Assembly (NCBI GenBank): GCA_029252555.1
Contig: JAQXBF010000040.1
Coordinates: 1 to 62,878, forward strand
From: Porticoccaceae bacterium
GTDB taxonomy: Bacteria; Pseudomonadota; Gammaproteobacteria; Pseudomonadales; Porticoccaceae
Length of the DNA stretch: 62,878 bases
Reading direction: 5' to 3'
Below, in pieces: positions 1-8,795 of the stretch. Under the pieces are notes generated by a model that was not told the origin of the DNA, searched no databases, and saw only the letters and a list, made by a program, of their open reading frames with translations. The translations under genes were made by a program, and so were the position numbers. The stretch's first letter is position 1. The number at the start of each line of letters is the position of its first letter.

Positions 1-57
1 GATGTTGGCGACGTAACTCAGCCAATTGATGTTCTCAATTACAAACAAGGCCAATAG
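1..57 (+). CDS. coxB: Cytochrome c oxidase subunit II, C-terminal end (partial)
   Basis: The window opens inside a reading frame that codes for 18 residues (ending YKQGQ) and stops at TAG 55-57, 12 bases before coxA. Subunit II carries the CuA centre and takes electrons from cytochrome c. None of those motifs lie in this piece, so the call rests on position: coxB directly precedes coxA-cox11-coxC in pseudomonad-type clusters. The terminal TAG shows that TAG is an ordinary stop in this genome. Confidence 0.75.
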   Translation, partial: DVGDVTQPIDVLNYKQGQ

Positions 58-69
58 GGAGTATTTGAT

Positions 70-1644
70 ATGGCACATGGTCCCGCAACTCTGGCTGATG
101 GCTGGGGAAAATATATAAGTCGTTGGGTGTTTACCACCAACCATAAAGATATCGGCACACTGTACCTCTGGTTCAGCTTCGCGATGTTTATTATGGGCGG
201 CGCATTCGCAATGATTATCCGCGCAGAACTTTTTCAGCCAGGAATGCAGCTGATTAAACCTGAGTTCTTTAACCAGATGACCACCATGCATGGTTTGGTC
301 ATGGTGTTTGGTGCGATTATGCCGGCCTTTGTTGGCTTGGCTAACTGGTTGATTCCGATGATGATCGGCGCGCCAGATATGGCATTGCCACGCATGAACA
401 ACCTGAGCTTTTGGATTCTTCCGTTCGCATTTGCGATTTTGACTTCCACACTGTTTATGGAAGGCGGTGGTCCTAACTTCGGTTGGACATTCTACGCACC
501 ACTCTCAACCACCTATGCACCGGATACAGTGAACTACTTTATCTTTGGTGTGCATATTATGGGTGCATCATCAATTATGGGTTCCATTAACATTATCGCC
601 ACGGTAATGAATATGCGCGCACCTGGCATGACTTACATGAAAATGCCACTGTTCGTCTGGACCTGGGTTATCACCGCGTTCTTGCTGGTGGCAGTAATGC
701 CAGTACTGGCCGGCGCAGTAACCATGATGCTGATGGATATTAACTTCGGTACCAGCTTCTTTGACGCTGCCGGTGGCGGTGACCCGGTATTGTTCCAGCA
801 TATTTTCTGGTTCTTCGGTCACCCTGAGGTATATATTATTATCCTGCCCGCCTTCGGTGTGGTTTCGCAGATTATCCCAACGTTTAGCCGCAAGCCGCTG
901 TTTGGCTACTCGTCAATGGTTTACGCTACTGCTGCGATTGCCTTCCTGTCGTTTGTGGTTTGGGCTCACCATATGTTTACCGTAGGCATGCCAATTGCAG
1001 GTGAGCTGTACTTTATGTATGCCACCATGCTGATTGCAGTGCCAACAGGTGTGAAGGTGTTTAACTGGATCACCACCATGTACCGAGGCTCATTAACCTT
1101 TGAAACTCCAATGCTATTCAGTATCGCGTTTGTGATTCTGTTCACCTTTGGTGGCTTTACCGGAATGATGCTGTCGATCGCTGCCGCAGATATGCAGTAT
1201 CACGACACCTACTTTGTTGTGGCTCACTTCCATTATGTAATGGTTGCCGGTGCGGTATTTAGTGGTACAGCTGCGGTTTATTACTGGCTGCCAAAGTGGT
1301 GTGGTCGCATGTATGACGAAACTATGGGCAAGGTGCAGTTTTGGATCGCCTTTATCGGTTTCAACATTACCTTTATGCCACAGCACTTCTTAGGGCTGGC
1401 TGGTATGCCTCGTCGTTACGCCGATTATGGCCTGCAGTTTGCAGATTGGAATATGGTCTCAAGCATCGGTGCATTTATGTACGGTGGTGCTCAGATTCTG
1501 TTCCTGTTTAACGTAATCCGCACTATCGGCTGGGGTAAGCCGACAGACGATGCGAAGGTTTGGGAAGGTGCAGAAGGACTTGAGTGGACATTGCCCACAC
1601 CAGCGCCATACCACACATTCGCTACTCCGCCGAAAGTTAAGTAA
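70..1644 (+). CDS. coxA: Cytochrome c oxidase subunit I, aa3 type
   Basis: Catalytic subunit of the inner-membrane proton-pumping heme-copper oxidase, which reduces O2 to water. The 524 residues match the family and are almost all membrane helices. Visible ligands: His74 (low-spin heme), His251 and Tyr255 in GHPEVY (CuB and its cross-linked Tyr), His300/His301 (CuB), His386 (high-spin heme) and His388 (low-spin heme). Glu253 and Asp103 of the D channel and Lys329 of the K channel are present, which marks an A1-type oxidase. It starts at ATG 70 just after coxB, and cox11 begins 13 bases downstream, so it sits in a cox operon. Confidence 0.97.
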   Translation: MAHGPATLADGWGKYISRWVFTTNHKDIGTLYLWFSFAMFIMGGAFAMIIRAELFQPGMQLIKPEFFNQMTTMHGLVMVFGAIMPAFVGLANWLIPMMIGAPDMALPRMNNLSFWILPFAFAILTSTLFMEGGGPNFGWTFYAPLSTTYAPDTVNYFIFGVHIMGASSIMGSINIIATVMNMRAPGMTYMKMPLFVWTWVITAFLLVAVMPVLAGAVTMMLMDINFGTSFFDAAGGGDPVLFQHIFWFFGHPEVYIIILPAFGVVSQIIPTFSRKPLFGYSSMVYATAAIAFLSFVVWAHHMFTVGMPIAGELYFMYATMLIAVPTGVKVFNWITTMYRGSLTFETPMLFSIAFVILFTFGGFTGMMLSIAAADMQYHDTYFVVAHFHYVMVAGAVFSGTAAVYYWLPKWCGRMYDETMGKVQFWIAFIGFNITFMPQHFLGLAGMPRRYADYGLQFADWNMVSSIGAFMYGGAQILFLFNVIRTIGWGKPTDDAKVWEGAEGLEWTLPTPAPYHTFATPPKVK

Positions 1645-1657
1645 GAGATTAGTAAAC

Positions 1658-2212
1658 ATGTCAGCGCGCCCTAACGCTCGTAAGCTACTGGCAAAGTTGG
1701 TTGCTCTGGCAGCCGCTATGTTTATGTTTGCAATATTTGTATTGCCGCCCCTCTACGATCTTTTTTGTGAGATCACTGGGATCGGCGGCAAAACAGATGG
1801 CGCCTACACAGCAGTAGTAGTAGAAGTAGATACATCGCGAGATATTGAAGTGCAGTTCGTTGCGACCAATAACGCAACCATGCCCTGGGACTTTTATCCC
1901 ATCGAAGAGCGAGTGATCGTGCATCCCGGCGAGTCTCGCGAAGTGTTGTTTTATGCCCATAACCGAACTGGGCAAGATATGTTGGGCCAAGCCATTCCAA
2001 ATGTGCTGCCCAACAATGCCGCAGACTACTTCCACAAAACGGAATGTTTCTGCTTCAACAACCAACCGTTGGCGGCCGGCGAGAGTGCCGAGTTAGCGTT
2101 GGTGTTTATTGTGGATCCAGATTTACCGGTCAGCATTAATACAGTAACTCTGTCCTACACAATGTTTGATATAACAGATCGCACCAAGGTGCAGGTCTCA
2201 CAAGTACAGTAA
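1658..2212 (+). CDS. cox11: Cytochrome c oxidase assembly protein Cox11/CtaG
   Basis: Membrane-anchored copper chaperone that delivers CuB to subunit I. An N-terminal membrane helix (about residues 12-33) is followed by a periplasmic domain holding the copper motif Cys-Phe-Cys (C130, C132) and an extra Cys37 near the membrane. ATG 1658 is chosen rather than the longer upstream frame, because that frame would run back into coxA and the protein from 1658 (184 residues) has the normal Cox11 length and anchor. It lies between coxA and coxC, the usual place. Confidence 0.94.
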   Translation: MSARPNARKLLAKLVALAAAMFMFAIFVLPPLYDLFCEITGIGGKTDGAYTAVVVEVDTSRDIEVQFVATNNATMPWDFYPIEERVIVHPGESREVLFYAHNRTGQDMLGQAIPNVLPNNAADYFHKTECFCFNNQPLAAGESAELALVFIVDPDLPVSINTVTLSYTMFDITDRTKVQVSQVQ

Positions 2213-2225
2213 ACGGAGAGTAACA

Positions 2226-3170
2226 ATGTCAACTGAAGGTACTTATTACGTTCCCGACCAGAGTAAATTGCCGATATTTGCGGCAACCGGTATGGGTGTA
2301 ATGGCTTATGGCGCAGCCTCATGGGTGTTGGATGGTGGTTCTGCCACAATCTTCCTGATTGGTTCATTGATCATGGCCGCCGTATTGTACAAATGGTGGA
2401 GCATCGTCATTGACGAAAATATGCGCGGCCTTGCCAGTCCACAGCTCAAGCATTCCTATGTGCTGGGTATGCTGTGGTTTATTTTCTCTGAAGTCATGTT
2501 CTTTGCTTGTTTCTTCGGTGCCCTGTTCTATGTGCGCGTTCTTGTAAGCTCCTGGATTGGTGGTGAAGCCGCCGTCGGATGGTTCGACGACACGCCAACG
2601 GATGCTTCGGCAGCCAATGCACAGTATCTGTACCCTGGTTATGAAAATGTCTGGCCACCCATGGTAACTCCAGATCAGGCAGCCAACGGCGATGCAGCTC
2701 AGTTTAAAGGTCCGGATGAAGCCATGAACAACCCCGGCTGGGTTAACTGGATTTCTTGGTTACCCTTCTGGAACACTGTTGTTCTCCTAACCTCTAGCTT
2801 TACCGTTCATGTTGCTCACGTAGCATTGAAAGACGACAACCGTAAAAAGTTTAATAAATGGCTGGGCATCACCGTTGGCCTGGGTATTTTCTTCCTGTTT
2901 TTGCAGGCAGAGGAATATATTCATGCCTATCAAGAGCTGGGCCTTACGCTGGAGTCTGGTATCTACGGAACAACCTTCTTTATGCTGACTGGATTCCACG
3001 GCATGCACGTAACTCTTGGTACAGTCATGCTTCTGATCCAGTGGTTACGCGGCCTCAAGGGACACTTTAGTCAAGATGATCAGTTTGGTTTTGAAGCGGC
3101 CTCTTGGTATTGGCACTTCGTTGACGTGGTGTGGGTAGGCCTTTTCATATTTGTCTACATTCTCACGTAG
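2226..3170 (+). CDS. coxC: Cytochrome c oxidase subunit III
   Basis: Third core subunit of the aa3 oxidase, a seven-helix membrane protein that stabilises subunit I and its proton uptake. The 314-residue length is somewhat long because of a soluble insert at about residues 110-160, a feature of pseudomonad-type CoxC. The C-terminal part (FHGMHVTLGT and WYWHFVDVVW) is typical of the family. It starts 13 bases after cox11, stops at TAG and is followed by a strong terminator, so the structural operon probably ends here. Confidence 0.95.
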   Translation: MSTEGTYYVPDQSKLPIFAATGMGVMAYGAASWVLDGGSATIFLIGSLIMAAVLYKWWSIVIDENMRGLASPQLKHSYVLGMLWFIFSEVMFFACFFGALFYVRVLVSSWIGGEAAVGWFDDTPTDASAANAQYLYPGYENVWPPMVTPDQAANGDAAQFKGPDEAMNNPGWVNWISWLPFWNTVVLLTSSFTVHVAHVALKDDNRKKFNKWLGITVGLGIFFLFLQAEEYIHAYQELGLTLESGIYGTTFFMLTGFHGMHVTLGTVMLLIQWLRGLKGHFSQDDQFGFEAASWYWHFVDVVWVGLFIFVYILT

Positions 3171-3191
3171 CAATTACCAGCGAATACTATG

Positions 3192-3217
3192 CGGCCAGGT
3201 AACCCCTGGCCGTTTTT
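3192..3217 (+). terminator. Rho-independent terminator after coxC
   Basis: Perfect 8-bp inverted repeat CGGCCAGG / CCTGGCCG with a 5-base loop, followed by five T. It sits 21 bases after the coxC stop and before the convergent DUF2909 gene. Confidence 0.88.
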
Positions 3218-3231
3218 ATCTGTGCAAAAAG

Positions 3232-3516
3232 TTATTCGGGTTGTGCGGAGGGAGCTGGCGGTGCAGACTGAGGGATGACTTTGGCAGATTCCGGATGCAG
3301 CTTGCGATCCCAGGGGGCGGCACTGCCAAGCTGACCTGAATAGAGGCCGTAGCCAATAGTGCCTAAAAGCAGCGCGGCCAGTGTAATACGGGTGCCCAGT
3401 GCAACAAGCAGGCGTCGCTTGGAATTGCCCAGATCTTTCACCAGAAAATTGAGCCCGCTAAACAAGCTTATTAGCACAGCGATAAATAGTACAACGATAA
3501 TAGTCTTTAACAGCAT
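3232..3516 (-). CDS. DUF2909 twin-transmembrane protein
   Basis: Small inner-membrane protein (94 residues from the chosen start) with two hydrophobic helices and a basic loop (LGNSKRRLL) between them, then a Pro/Ala-rich tail. This matches the DUF2909 or twin transmembrane family, which in pseudomonads lies reversed between coxC and SURF1, as here. Function unknown; a role in oxidase assembly is only suggested by context. The ATG at 3516 is preferred over an upstream extension because it places a membrane helix at the N-terminus. Confidence 0.8.
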   Translation of the reverse strand: MLLKTIIVVLFIAVLISLFSGLNFLVKDLGNSKRRLLVALGTRITLAALLLGTIGYGLYSGQLGSAAPWDRKLHPESAKVIPQSAPPAPSAQPE

Positions 3517-3557
3517 GGTTTTGACCACTCTTGTAAAAGGTTGGAATTTAAACACAG

Positions 3558-4307
3558 ATGACAAACAAGCCCCAATACTCTACGCAGCGATTTCACTGGC
3601 AGCCCAATAAAAAAATATTGTTGCTGAGCCTGTGTCTGTTTCCGCTGTTAGTAACCTTGGGGTTTTGGCAATTAGATCGGGCTGACGAAAAGCAGCGTAT
3701 TCTCAAACAATACAACGCCAACCAGCAGGCGGCCCCAGCAAATGCTACAGACTTGGTTGATGGTGCCAACTTGCAGTACCGCAGTGCATGGTTGCAGGGG
3801 CAGTTGGATTCCAGCCGCCGCCTGATTCTCGACAATCGAGTAAAAAATGGTAGGCCAGGCTATGAAATATTAGAAGCCCTAAGCATTGTTGGCATGCCCC
3901 AAAAAATATTAGTTAACCGTGGCTGGGTGCCAGCCTCACTGGATCGCAACAGGCTGCCAGAGATCGAGCCGGTAACAGGCACAGTTCAGTTGCGCGGAGC
4001 TCTATACCAGACACTGGGTGGGTATCGGCTTGACGATGGTATTGGCCGAGTCTCAGAATGGCCGGCTAGAGTAGGCTGGATATCGGCGGTTCGTGCAGAA
4101 GAGCTATTTGCTGAAGAGTTTTTTTCCTATCAGTTGCGGCTAGACCCAGACAGCGCGGGAGCACTTCAGACCGGTTGGGCAACAGTTTCAGTACAGCCAG
4201 CCAAACACACCGGCTATGCCGTGCAATGGTTTGTAATGGCATTGGTGTTATTAATAATGACAGTGATCGCCAACTCAAATTTGGCGGATCGAGTCACCCG
4301 GCACTAA
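3558..4307 (+). CDS. SURF1/Shy1 family oxidase assembly protein
   Basis: Inner-membrane assembly factor thought to help insert heme a into subunit I. The 249 residues have the SURF1 plan: an N-terminal helix (about 20-37) followed by GFWQLDRADEK, a periplasmic domain with ILVNRGWVP, and a C-terminal helix preceded by YAVQWFVMA. It starts a second run of assembly genes (this gene, 4344, cyoE, SCO), divergent from DUF2909. Confidence 0.93.
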   Translation: MTNKPQYSTQRFHWQPNKKILLLSLCLFPLLVTLGFWQLDRADEKQRILKQYNANQQAAPANATDLVDGANLQYRSAWLQGQLDSSRRLILDNRVKNGRPGYEILEALSIVGMPQKILVNRGWVPASLDRNRLPEIEPVTGTVQLRGALYQTLGGYRLDDGIGRVSEWPARVGWISAVRAEELFAEEFFSYQLRLDPDSAGALQTGWATVSVQPAKHTGYAVQWFVMALVLLIMTVIANSNLADRVTRH

Positions 4308-4343
4308 TAGATACAGCCGGCCCCTAAAAACAGGATATAAGCA

Positions 4344-4961
4344 ATGACAGAACAGACTGAAATAACCGCCAAGCAGCGCAGCTTTCAATACCAGATTTGG
4401 TTGATGCTCATAATTGTTTTCGGTGTGATATTGGCCGGTTTCCTGATGGTACCCAAGACGGAAGAACAGCGCAGAGCCATGATGGAGCGTATGGGCACCA
4501 CCAATCAGGGCGAAATTGTCAGCCCCACCGTGGATATGAGCCCCCTACTAGCATCTTTGCCTCAAGGCGAAGCCCCCAAGTGGAAGGTGGTAGTGGCCGG
4601 AGGTGATGGCTGCAACCAAGGCTGTCAGGACGTGCTGATTAATAGCCGACAGATACATATGTTGCTCGGTAAATCCAGCGGCCGATTAGAGCGTATCTAT
4701 CTGCCCGATGCTGCCAGTTTGGAGCTTATTGATATCGAAGAGCTACAGGCAGTGCATCCCTATCTGAGCATTCAGCCCACAGAAGCCTCGACTCTGGGTT
4801 CAGTTTTACAGGGCAGTTCCGCTGAGTGGGATATGCGCGACACCCGTTACTTCGTGGTGACACCAGATTATCAAGCCGTTTTATACTACACCCAAGAGCA
4901 TGATGGCGGCGGCCTGCTAGAAGACCTCAAACATCTGTTAAAATACTCGCCGAATCGATAA
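4344..4961 (+). CDS. Membrane-anchored oxidase-cluster protein with thioredoxin-like fold (probable)
   Basis: 205 residues with one N-terminal helix (about 15-35) and a periplasmic part. A Cys-Asn-Gln-Gly-Cys motif lies near residue 92, in a setting reminiscent of SCO and thioredoxin-like proteins. It sits where pseudomonads carry a conserved hypothetical gene between SURF1 and heme A synthase. A redox or copper role in oxidase assembly is inferred from motif and context only. It is followed after 31 bases by cyoE, with no ctaA between them. Confidence 0.7.
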   Translation: MTEQTEITAKQRSFQYQIWLMLIIVFGVILAGFLMVPKTEEQRRAMMERMGTTNQGEIVSPTVDMSPLLASLPQGEAPKWKVVVAGGDGCNQGCQDVLINSRQIHMLLGKSSGRLERIYLPDAASLELIDIEELQAVHPYLSIQPTEASTLGSVLQGSSAEWDMRDTRYFVVTPDYQAVLYYTQEHDGGGLLEDLKHLLKYSPNR

Positions 4962-4992
4962 AAACAAAACGAGCCATTTGGGATAACCATTC

Positions 4993-5889
4993 ATGTCGAA
5001 CGTTGAAACTACCGCCTCAGTAACCTGGCGCGACTATTTAGAGCTCTGTAAGCCTAACGTTGTTGCCCTGATGATACTGACCTCAGGGATCGGCATGTTG
5101 TTGGCAACAGACCAGACTGTATCCGTGCAAATTTTAGTTTTTGGCAATCTGGGTATCGCCCTCTGTGCCGGTTCTGCGGCGGCAGTTAATCACATTGTTG
5201 ACCGCAATGTGGACGACAAAATGGCGCGTACCGCCAATCGGCCCATCGCTCAGGGACGTCTGGACCCCCAGCAGGCAATAATCTTTGCACTGCTGACCGG
5301 TATCGCAGGAATGGCGATTCTATTAGTGTTTACCAATGTGCTCACCGCCTGGTTAACCCTGGCCTCGTCCGTGGGCTACGCATTTATTTACACCATGTTT
5401 CTCAAGCGAGCGACACCGCAGAATATCGTTATTGGTGGTCTCGCGGGCGCGGCACCACCGCTGTTGGGTTGGGTCGCTGTGACCGGAGAAATCCATCACA
5501 ATGCCCTGCTCTTGGTACTGATTATTTTTGCCTGGACCCCACCCCACTTCTGGGCGCTGGCGATACACCGCAAAGAAGAATACGCCAAGGCCAATATACC
5601 CATGCTGCCAGTTACCCATGGCGAAAAGTACACCAAGATAAATATCTTGTTGTACACCGTTATGCTTATGGTTATCACCACATTACCCTATCTGACCGGT
5701 ATGTTTGGCCTACTCTACTTAATGGGCTCACTGCTGCTGGGTGGCCGCTTCCTGTACTGGGCCGTGGTTATGTGGTTCGACAAAGATAGCGGCATGAAAA
5801 CCTTCAAATTTTCGATTATTTATCTAATGGTGCTGTTTGCACTGATGTTGCTGGACCACTATCTCATAGACAGACTGCTATATATTTAG
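4993..5889 (+). CDS. cyoE: Protoheme IX farnesyltransferase (heme O synthase)
   Basis: Polytopic UbiA-family membrane enzyme that attaches a farnesyl group to heme b to give heme O, the precursor of heme A. The 298 residues show the prenyl-diphosphate motif N66-x3-D70-x3-D74 and the second conserved segment FLKRATPQNIVIGG. An aa3 oxidase also needs heme A synthase, which is not found beside it here. The ATG at 4993 gives the normal N-terminus. The symbol ctaB is equally used. Confidence 0.96.
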   Translation: MSNVETTASVTWRDYLELCKPNVVALMILTSGIGMLLATDQTVSVQILVFGNLGIALCAGSAAAVNHIVDRNVDDKMARTANRPIAQGRLDPQQAIIFALLTGIAGMAILLVFTNVLTAWLTLASSVGYAFIYTMFLKRATPQNIVIGGLAGAAPPLLGWVAVTGEIHHNALLLVLIIFAWTPPHFWALAIHRKEEYAKANIPMLPVTHGEKYTKINILLYTVMLMVITTLPYLTGMFGLLYLMGSLLLGGRFLYWAVVMWFDKDSGMKTFKFSIIYLMVLFALMLLDHYLIDRLLYI

Positions 5890-5942
5890 CTGGATAATGG
5901 CCCTTAACCCAGAGACAGACGACCAGATACAGGATTAACCCT

Positions 5943-6581
5943 ATGGAACAGCAAGCTGCAATTCGCCGCACCATCGCCATCGTAGTAGCCTTTATTTTAT
6001 TGGTGATTTACGGCTTTATCTGGCGTATGAATCAGCCAGTGATTATGAATAGCGAGCAGTTGCGGGTGAATGGCGCTGTCGTTTTAGACCAGCCAAGAAT
6101 TTTTAGCGACTTTGAGCTTGTCGATCACCAGGGTGAAACCTTCAATATTGCTCGAATGCAGGATATTTGGACCATTGTCTTTTTTGGCTTTACCAACTGC
6201 CCTGATATTTGCCCAACCACCCTCGCTGTTCTCAATGATACCTACAGCAAAATTAAAGATAGCGAAAAAGAAAAGCTGCAAATAGTGATGATTTCTCTGG
6301 ACCCAGAGCGAGATACCGCAGAGAAATTGGCCGAGTATGTGCCCTACTTTAATGAAGAATTTATTGGTGTCACCGGCAATAAGCACCTGATTCGCCGTCT
6401 CACCGCTGAAATTAACGTGGCCTATAACAAGGTGCCCCTAGAGGGAGAAGATTACACCATAGATCACAGCACCCAGCTGGTTTTGATCAACCCCAAAGGC
6501 CATTATCACGGTTTCTTTAGAGCACCACATAGCGAAACCATGCTGCGTAGTACCTGGCGGTCTATTTACTCGACCTTTTAA
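5943..6581 (+). CDS. SCO1/SenC family copper chaperone
   Basis: Membrane-anchored thioredoxin-fold protein involved in building the CuA site of subunit II. An N-terminal helix (about 10-27) is followed by the copper motif C86-x3-C90 (NCPDICP) and the distal ligand His175 (DHSTQ). The length of 212 is typical. It is the last gene of the oxidase assembly run, and the next gene (znuB) is convergent. Confidence 0.95.
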   Translation: MEQQAAIRRTIAIVVAFILLVIYGFIWRMNQPVIMNSEQLRVNGAVVLDQPRIFSDFELVDHQGETFNIARMQDIWTIVFFGFTNCPDICPTTLAVLNDTYSKIKDSEKEKLQIVMISLDPERDTAEKLAEYVPYFNEEFIGVTGNKHLIRRLTAEINVAYNKVPLEGEDYTIDHSTQLVLINPKGHYHGFFRAPHSETMLRSTWRSIYSTF

Positions 6582-6625
6582 GGCTTACAATCTTCAGATT
6601 TGTAGCCCTCCAGCAGAAGAACCCC

Positions 6626-7411
6626 CTAAGTTCGCTGCCGAATGCCCAGAGACAGAGTAAATAACAGAGCGGCACATAGCACCACCGACGGCCCAGCCGG
6701 GGCATCGGTATGCCAAGACAACGCCAGCCCCATAATCACAGTTAGCATTGCAATAGCACTGGCCGCAAAGGCCATCTGTTCCGGTGTGTGACTTATCCGT
6801 CGCGCTGTTGCCGCAGGGATAATCAGTAGCGCGGTAATTAGCAGTACACCTACAATTTTCATGGCGATTGCAATTACCAGCGCTGTAATTAACATCAATG
6901 CTGTGCGTACCAACGCTACATTAGTGCCCTCCACTGCCGCCAGCTCAGGGTCTACGGTGATGTTGATCAGCTGCTTCCAAAGTGTCCCCAGCAGAATCAA
7001 GACCAGAGCCGCCACCCCATAGATCACCCAGAGGTCGCCAATAGTCACCGATAACAGATCGCCAAACAGCAGAGACATCAAATCTACACGCACATCCGAT
7101 AGCAATGAAATCACCACTAGACCAGCAGCTAGAGCCGAATGAGACAGAATGCCCAGCAATGTATCCAGTGACAAGAAACCCCGCTGTTCCAGCATCACAA
7201 GCCCGAGAGCCATCACCAGAGGCACCGCAGTGACCGTAATATTGAGATTAACCTGCAACAGCACTCCCAGAGCCACGCCCAATAAGGCACTATGGGCCAG
7301 AGTATCGCCAAAATAAGCCATGCGTCGCCACACTACAAAGCAGCCTAGAGGTCCGGCCACCAGTGCTACCCCGAGCCCCGCCAGCAGAGCATACAAAAGA
7401 AAATCAGTCAT
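6626..7411 (-). CDS. znuB: Zinc ABC transporter permease ZnuB
   Basis: Integral membrane subunit of the high-affinity Zn2+ importer (ABC-3 family). The 261 residues contain GDTLAHSALLG near the N-terminus and the family pattern of hydrophobic helices. The start at 7411 overlaps the znuC stop by 8 bases (ATGACTGA), which suggests translational coupling. The longer upstream frame lies wholly within znuC and is rejected. It is third in the zur-znuC-znuB operon. Confidence 0.94.
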   Translation of the reverse strand: MTDFLLYALLAGLGVALVAGPLGCFVVWRRMAYFGDTLAHSALLGVALGVLLQVNLNITVTAVPLVMALGLVMLEQRGFLSLDTLLGILSHSALAAGLVVISLLSDVRVDLMSLLFGDLLSVTIGDLWVIYGVAALVLILLGTLWKQLINITVDPELAAVEGTNVALVRTALMLITALVIAIAMKIVGVLLITALLIIPAATARRISHTPEQMAFAASAIAMLTVIMGLALSWHTDAPAGPSVVLCAALLFTLSLGIRQRT

Positions 7412-8168
7412 GATCACAGCTCTCCCCGTGCTGGTGCACGCCATCGGCATCCAACACCTCCCCATGAACACTGTGCTGATGATCATGATGATGGGCATAA
7501 ATCGCAGTCTGACCAAAAATATCCAGATAAGCCGGGTCCTGGGTTACCTGCTCAGGCCGCCCATGGCAGCAAATATGATGATTAAGGCAAATCACCTGAT
7601 CCGTGGCTGACATCACAATATGTAAATCGTGGGAGACCATGAGTACAGCGCAATCAAGGTTTTTGCTCAGCTCACCGATCATTTTGTAGAGAGCATTTTG
7701 GCCATTTACGTCCACACCCTGCACCGGTTCGTCCAACACCAGCAAATTGGGCTTGCGCAGGATAGCCCGAGCCAGCAGTGCCCGCTGCATCTCGCCCCCA
7801 GAGAGCTTCTGAACAGGTGTAGCAGCCAAGTGGCCAATACCCACAGAATCCAGCGCACCGTGACAGGCACGGTGAGAGGTATTGGCCAGCTGCAGAAAAC
7901 GGCAGGTAGAGATAGGCAGAGTAGGGTCAATATTTAGTTTTTGTGGCATATAGCCAATATTCAGATTCGCTGCAGGTATTACTGAGCCTGAGTCTGGGGT
8001 CAGCAAGCCCAAAATAATCCGTACCAGTGTCGATTTTCCAGCACCGTTGGGGCCAATCAGTGTGGTAATCTCCCCGCGGTTAAGCTGCAGGCTAATATTT
8101 TGCAGAACATGCTGACCTAAAAAGCTCTTGTTCACCCTCTCCAAGGCCATCAGTCGGCTATTAGTCAT
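7404..8168 (-). CDS. znuC: Zinc ABC transporter ATP-binding protein ZnuC
   Basis: ATPase subunit of the zinc importer. It shows the Walker A GPNGAGKS (residues 39-46), the signature LSGGE and the Walker B region NLLVLDEP, followed by the H-loop VSHD. The C-terminal tail is rich in His (HHHDHQHS), common in ZnuC and probably metal-binding. The ATG at 8168 overlaps the zur stop (ATGACTAA) and gives a normal N-terminus; an upstream extension within zur is rejected. Confidence 0.95.
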   Translation of the reverse strand: MTNSRLMALERVNKSFLGQHVLQNISLQLNRGEITTLIGPNGAGKSTLVRIILGLLTPDSGSVIPAANLNIGYMPQKLNIDPTLPISTCRFLQLANTSHRACHGALDSVGIGHLAATPVQKLSGGEMQRALLARAILRKPNLLVLDEPVQGVDVNGQNALYKMIGELSKNLDCAVLMVSHDLHIVMSATDQVICLNHHICCHGRPEQVTQDPAYLDIFGQTAIYAHHHDHQHSVHGEVLDADGVHQHGESCDHD

Positions 8169-8667
8169 TGTCAGAAGTCTCCGCATGGTCAAAGCATTGG
8201 GGGCAGAGCCCAGAAAGCTCCAGAGATTGGCTTTTTAGGGTAAAATTAGCCTTTTCGCTAGCACTCTGTAGCAGCCCATTAATAGTATTATGCGTCATTT
8301 CAGCAACACTGCCACATTGGGTGCAGATCATAAACAGATTACTGTGCTCACTATTGGGGAAAGGGCAGCCAATATAGGCGTTTAGCGAATGGATTCGGTG
8401 GATTAACCCAAGTTCCAGCAAAAATTCAATCGCTCTATACACCGTAGGCGGGGCGATAGGTTTATTAAATAGCTCACTGAGTTGTGCTTGTAACTGATAA
8501 GCCCCCAGAGCCTTGTGGCTTTGCCATAGCAACCGCAGAACAGCCTCCCTAGTGGTAGTCATGCGGGCATTTTTTGCAGCGCAGATATCGTTGGCGCGGG
8601 CCAGGGCCGCATTGATGCAGCGGCTATGATCATGGGGTTGGTGCACTAGTCGTGAATTTGTCAGCAT
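8161..8667 (-). CDS. zur: Zinc uptake regulator Zur (Fur family)
   Basis: Zn2+-dependent repressor of zinc uptake genes. The 168 residues have a winged-helix half (APPTVYRAIEFLLE) and two CxxC pairs (CTQC, CPQC) for the structural zinc. An N-terminal stretch (HQPHDHSRC) is typical of Zur rather than Fur. It is the first gene of zur-znuC-znuB and divergent from znuA. A Zur-box-like palindrome 38 bases upstream suggests autoregulation together with znuA. Confidence 0.94.
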   Translation of the reverse strand: MLTNSRLVHQPHDHSRCINAALARANDICAAKNARMTTTREAVLRLLWQSHKALGAYQLQAQLSELFNKPIAPPTVYRAIEFLLELGLIHRIHSLNAYIGCPFPNSEHSNLFMICTQCGSVAEMTHNTINGLLQSASEKANFTLKSQSLELSGLCPQCFDHAETSDND

Positions 8668-8704
8668 AAAGCGCGTACCGAACTAGGGTTTCAACAGCTA
8701 AAAA

Positions 8705-8717
8705 GTTATAATATAAC
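8705..8717. promoter_or_regulatory. Zur box in the zur-znuA intergenic region
   Basis: GTTATAATATAAC: two 6-base arms, perfect inverted repeats about one central base. This matches the core of the gammaproteobacterial Zur operator (TGTTATANTATAACA). It lies between the divergent zur and znuA genes, so one bound dimer pair could repress both. Confidence 0.82.
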
Positions 8718-8795
8718 ACATATAAGCGGATAACGAATTTTTTACCCCTGGGCTGGCTAAATTTTATATTGGAACGAACGCAATGACAGTGATTT

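Noticed and set aside
1685-2065. 126-residue minus-strand frame opposite cox11
   Set aside because: It lies wholly within the well-supported cox11 gene and matches no family.
6587-6610. Terminator between SCO and znuB
   Set aside because: The inverted repeat around GGCTTACAA / TTTGTAGCC is out of register and lacks a T-run.
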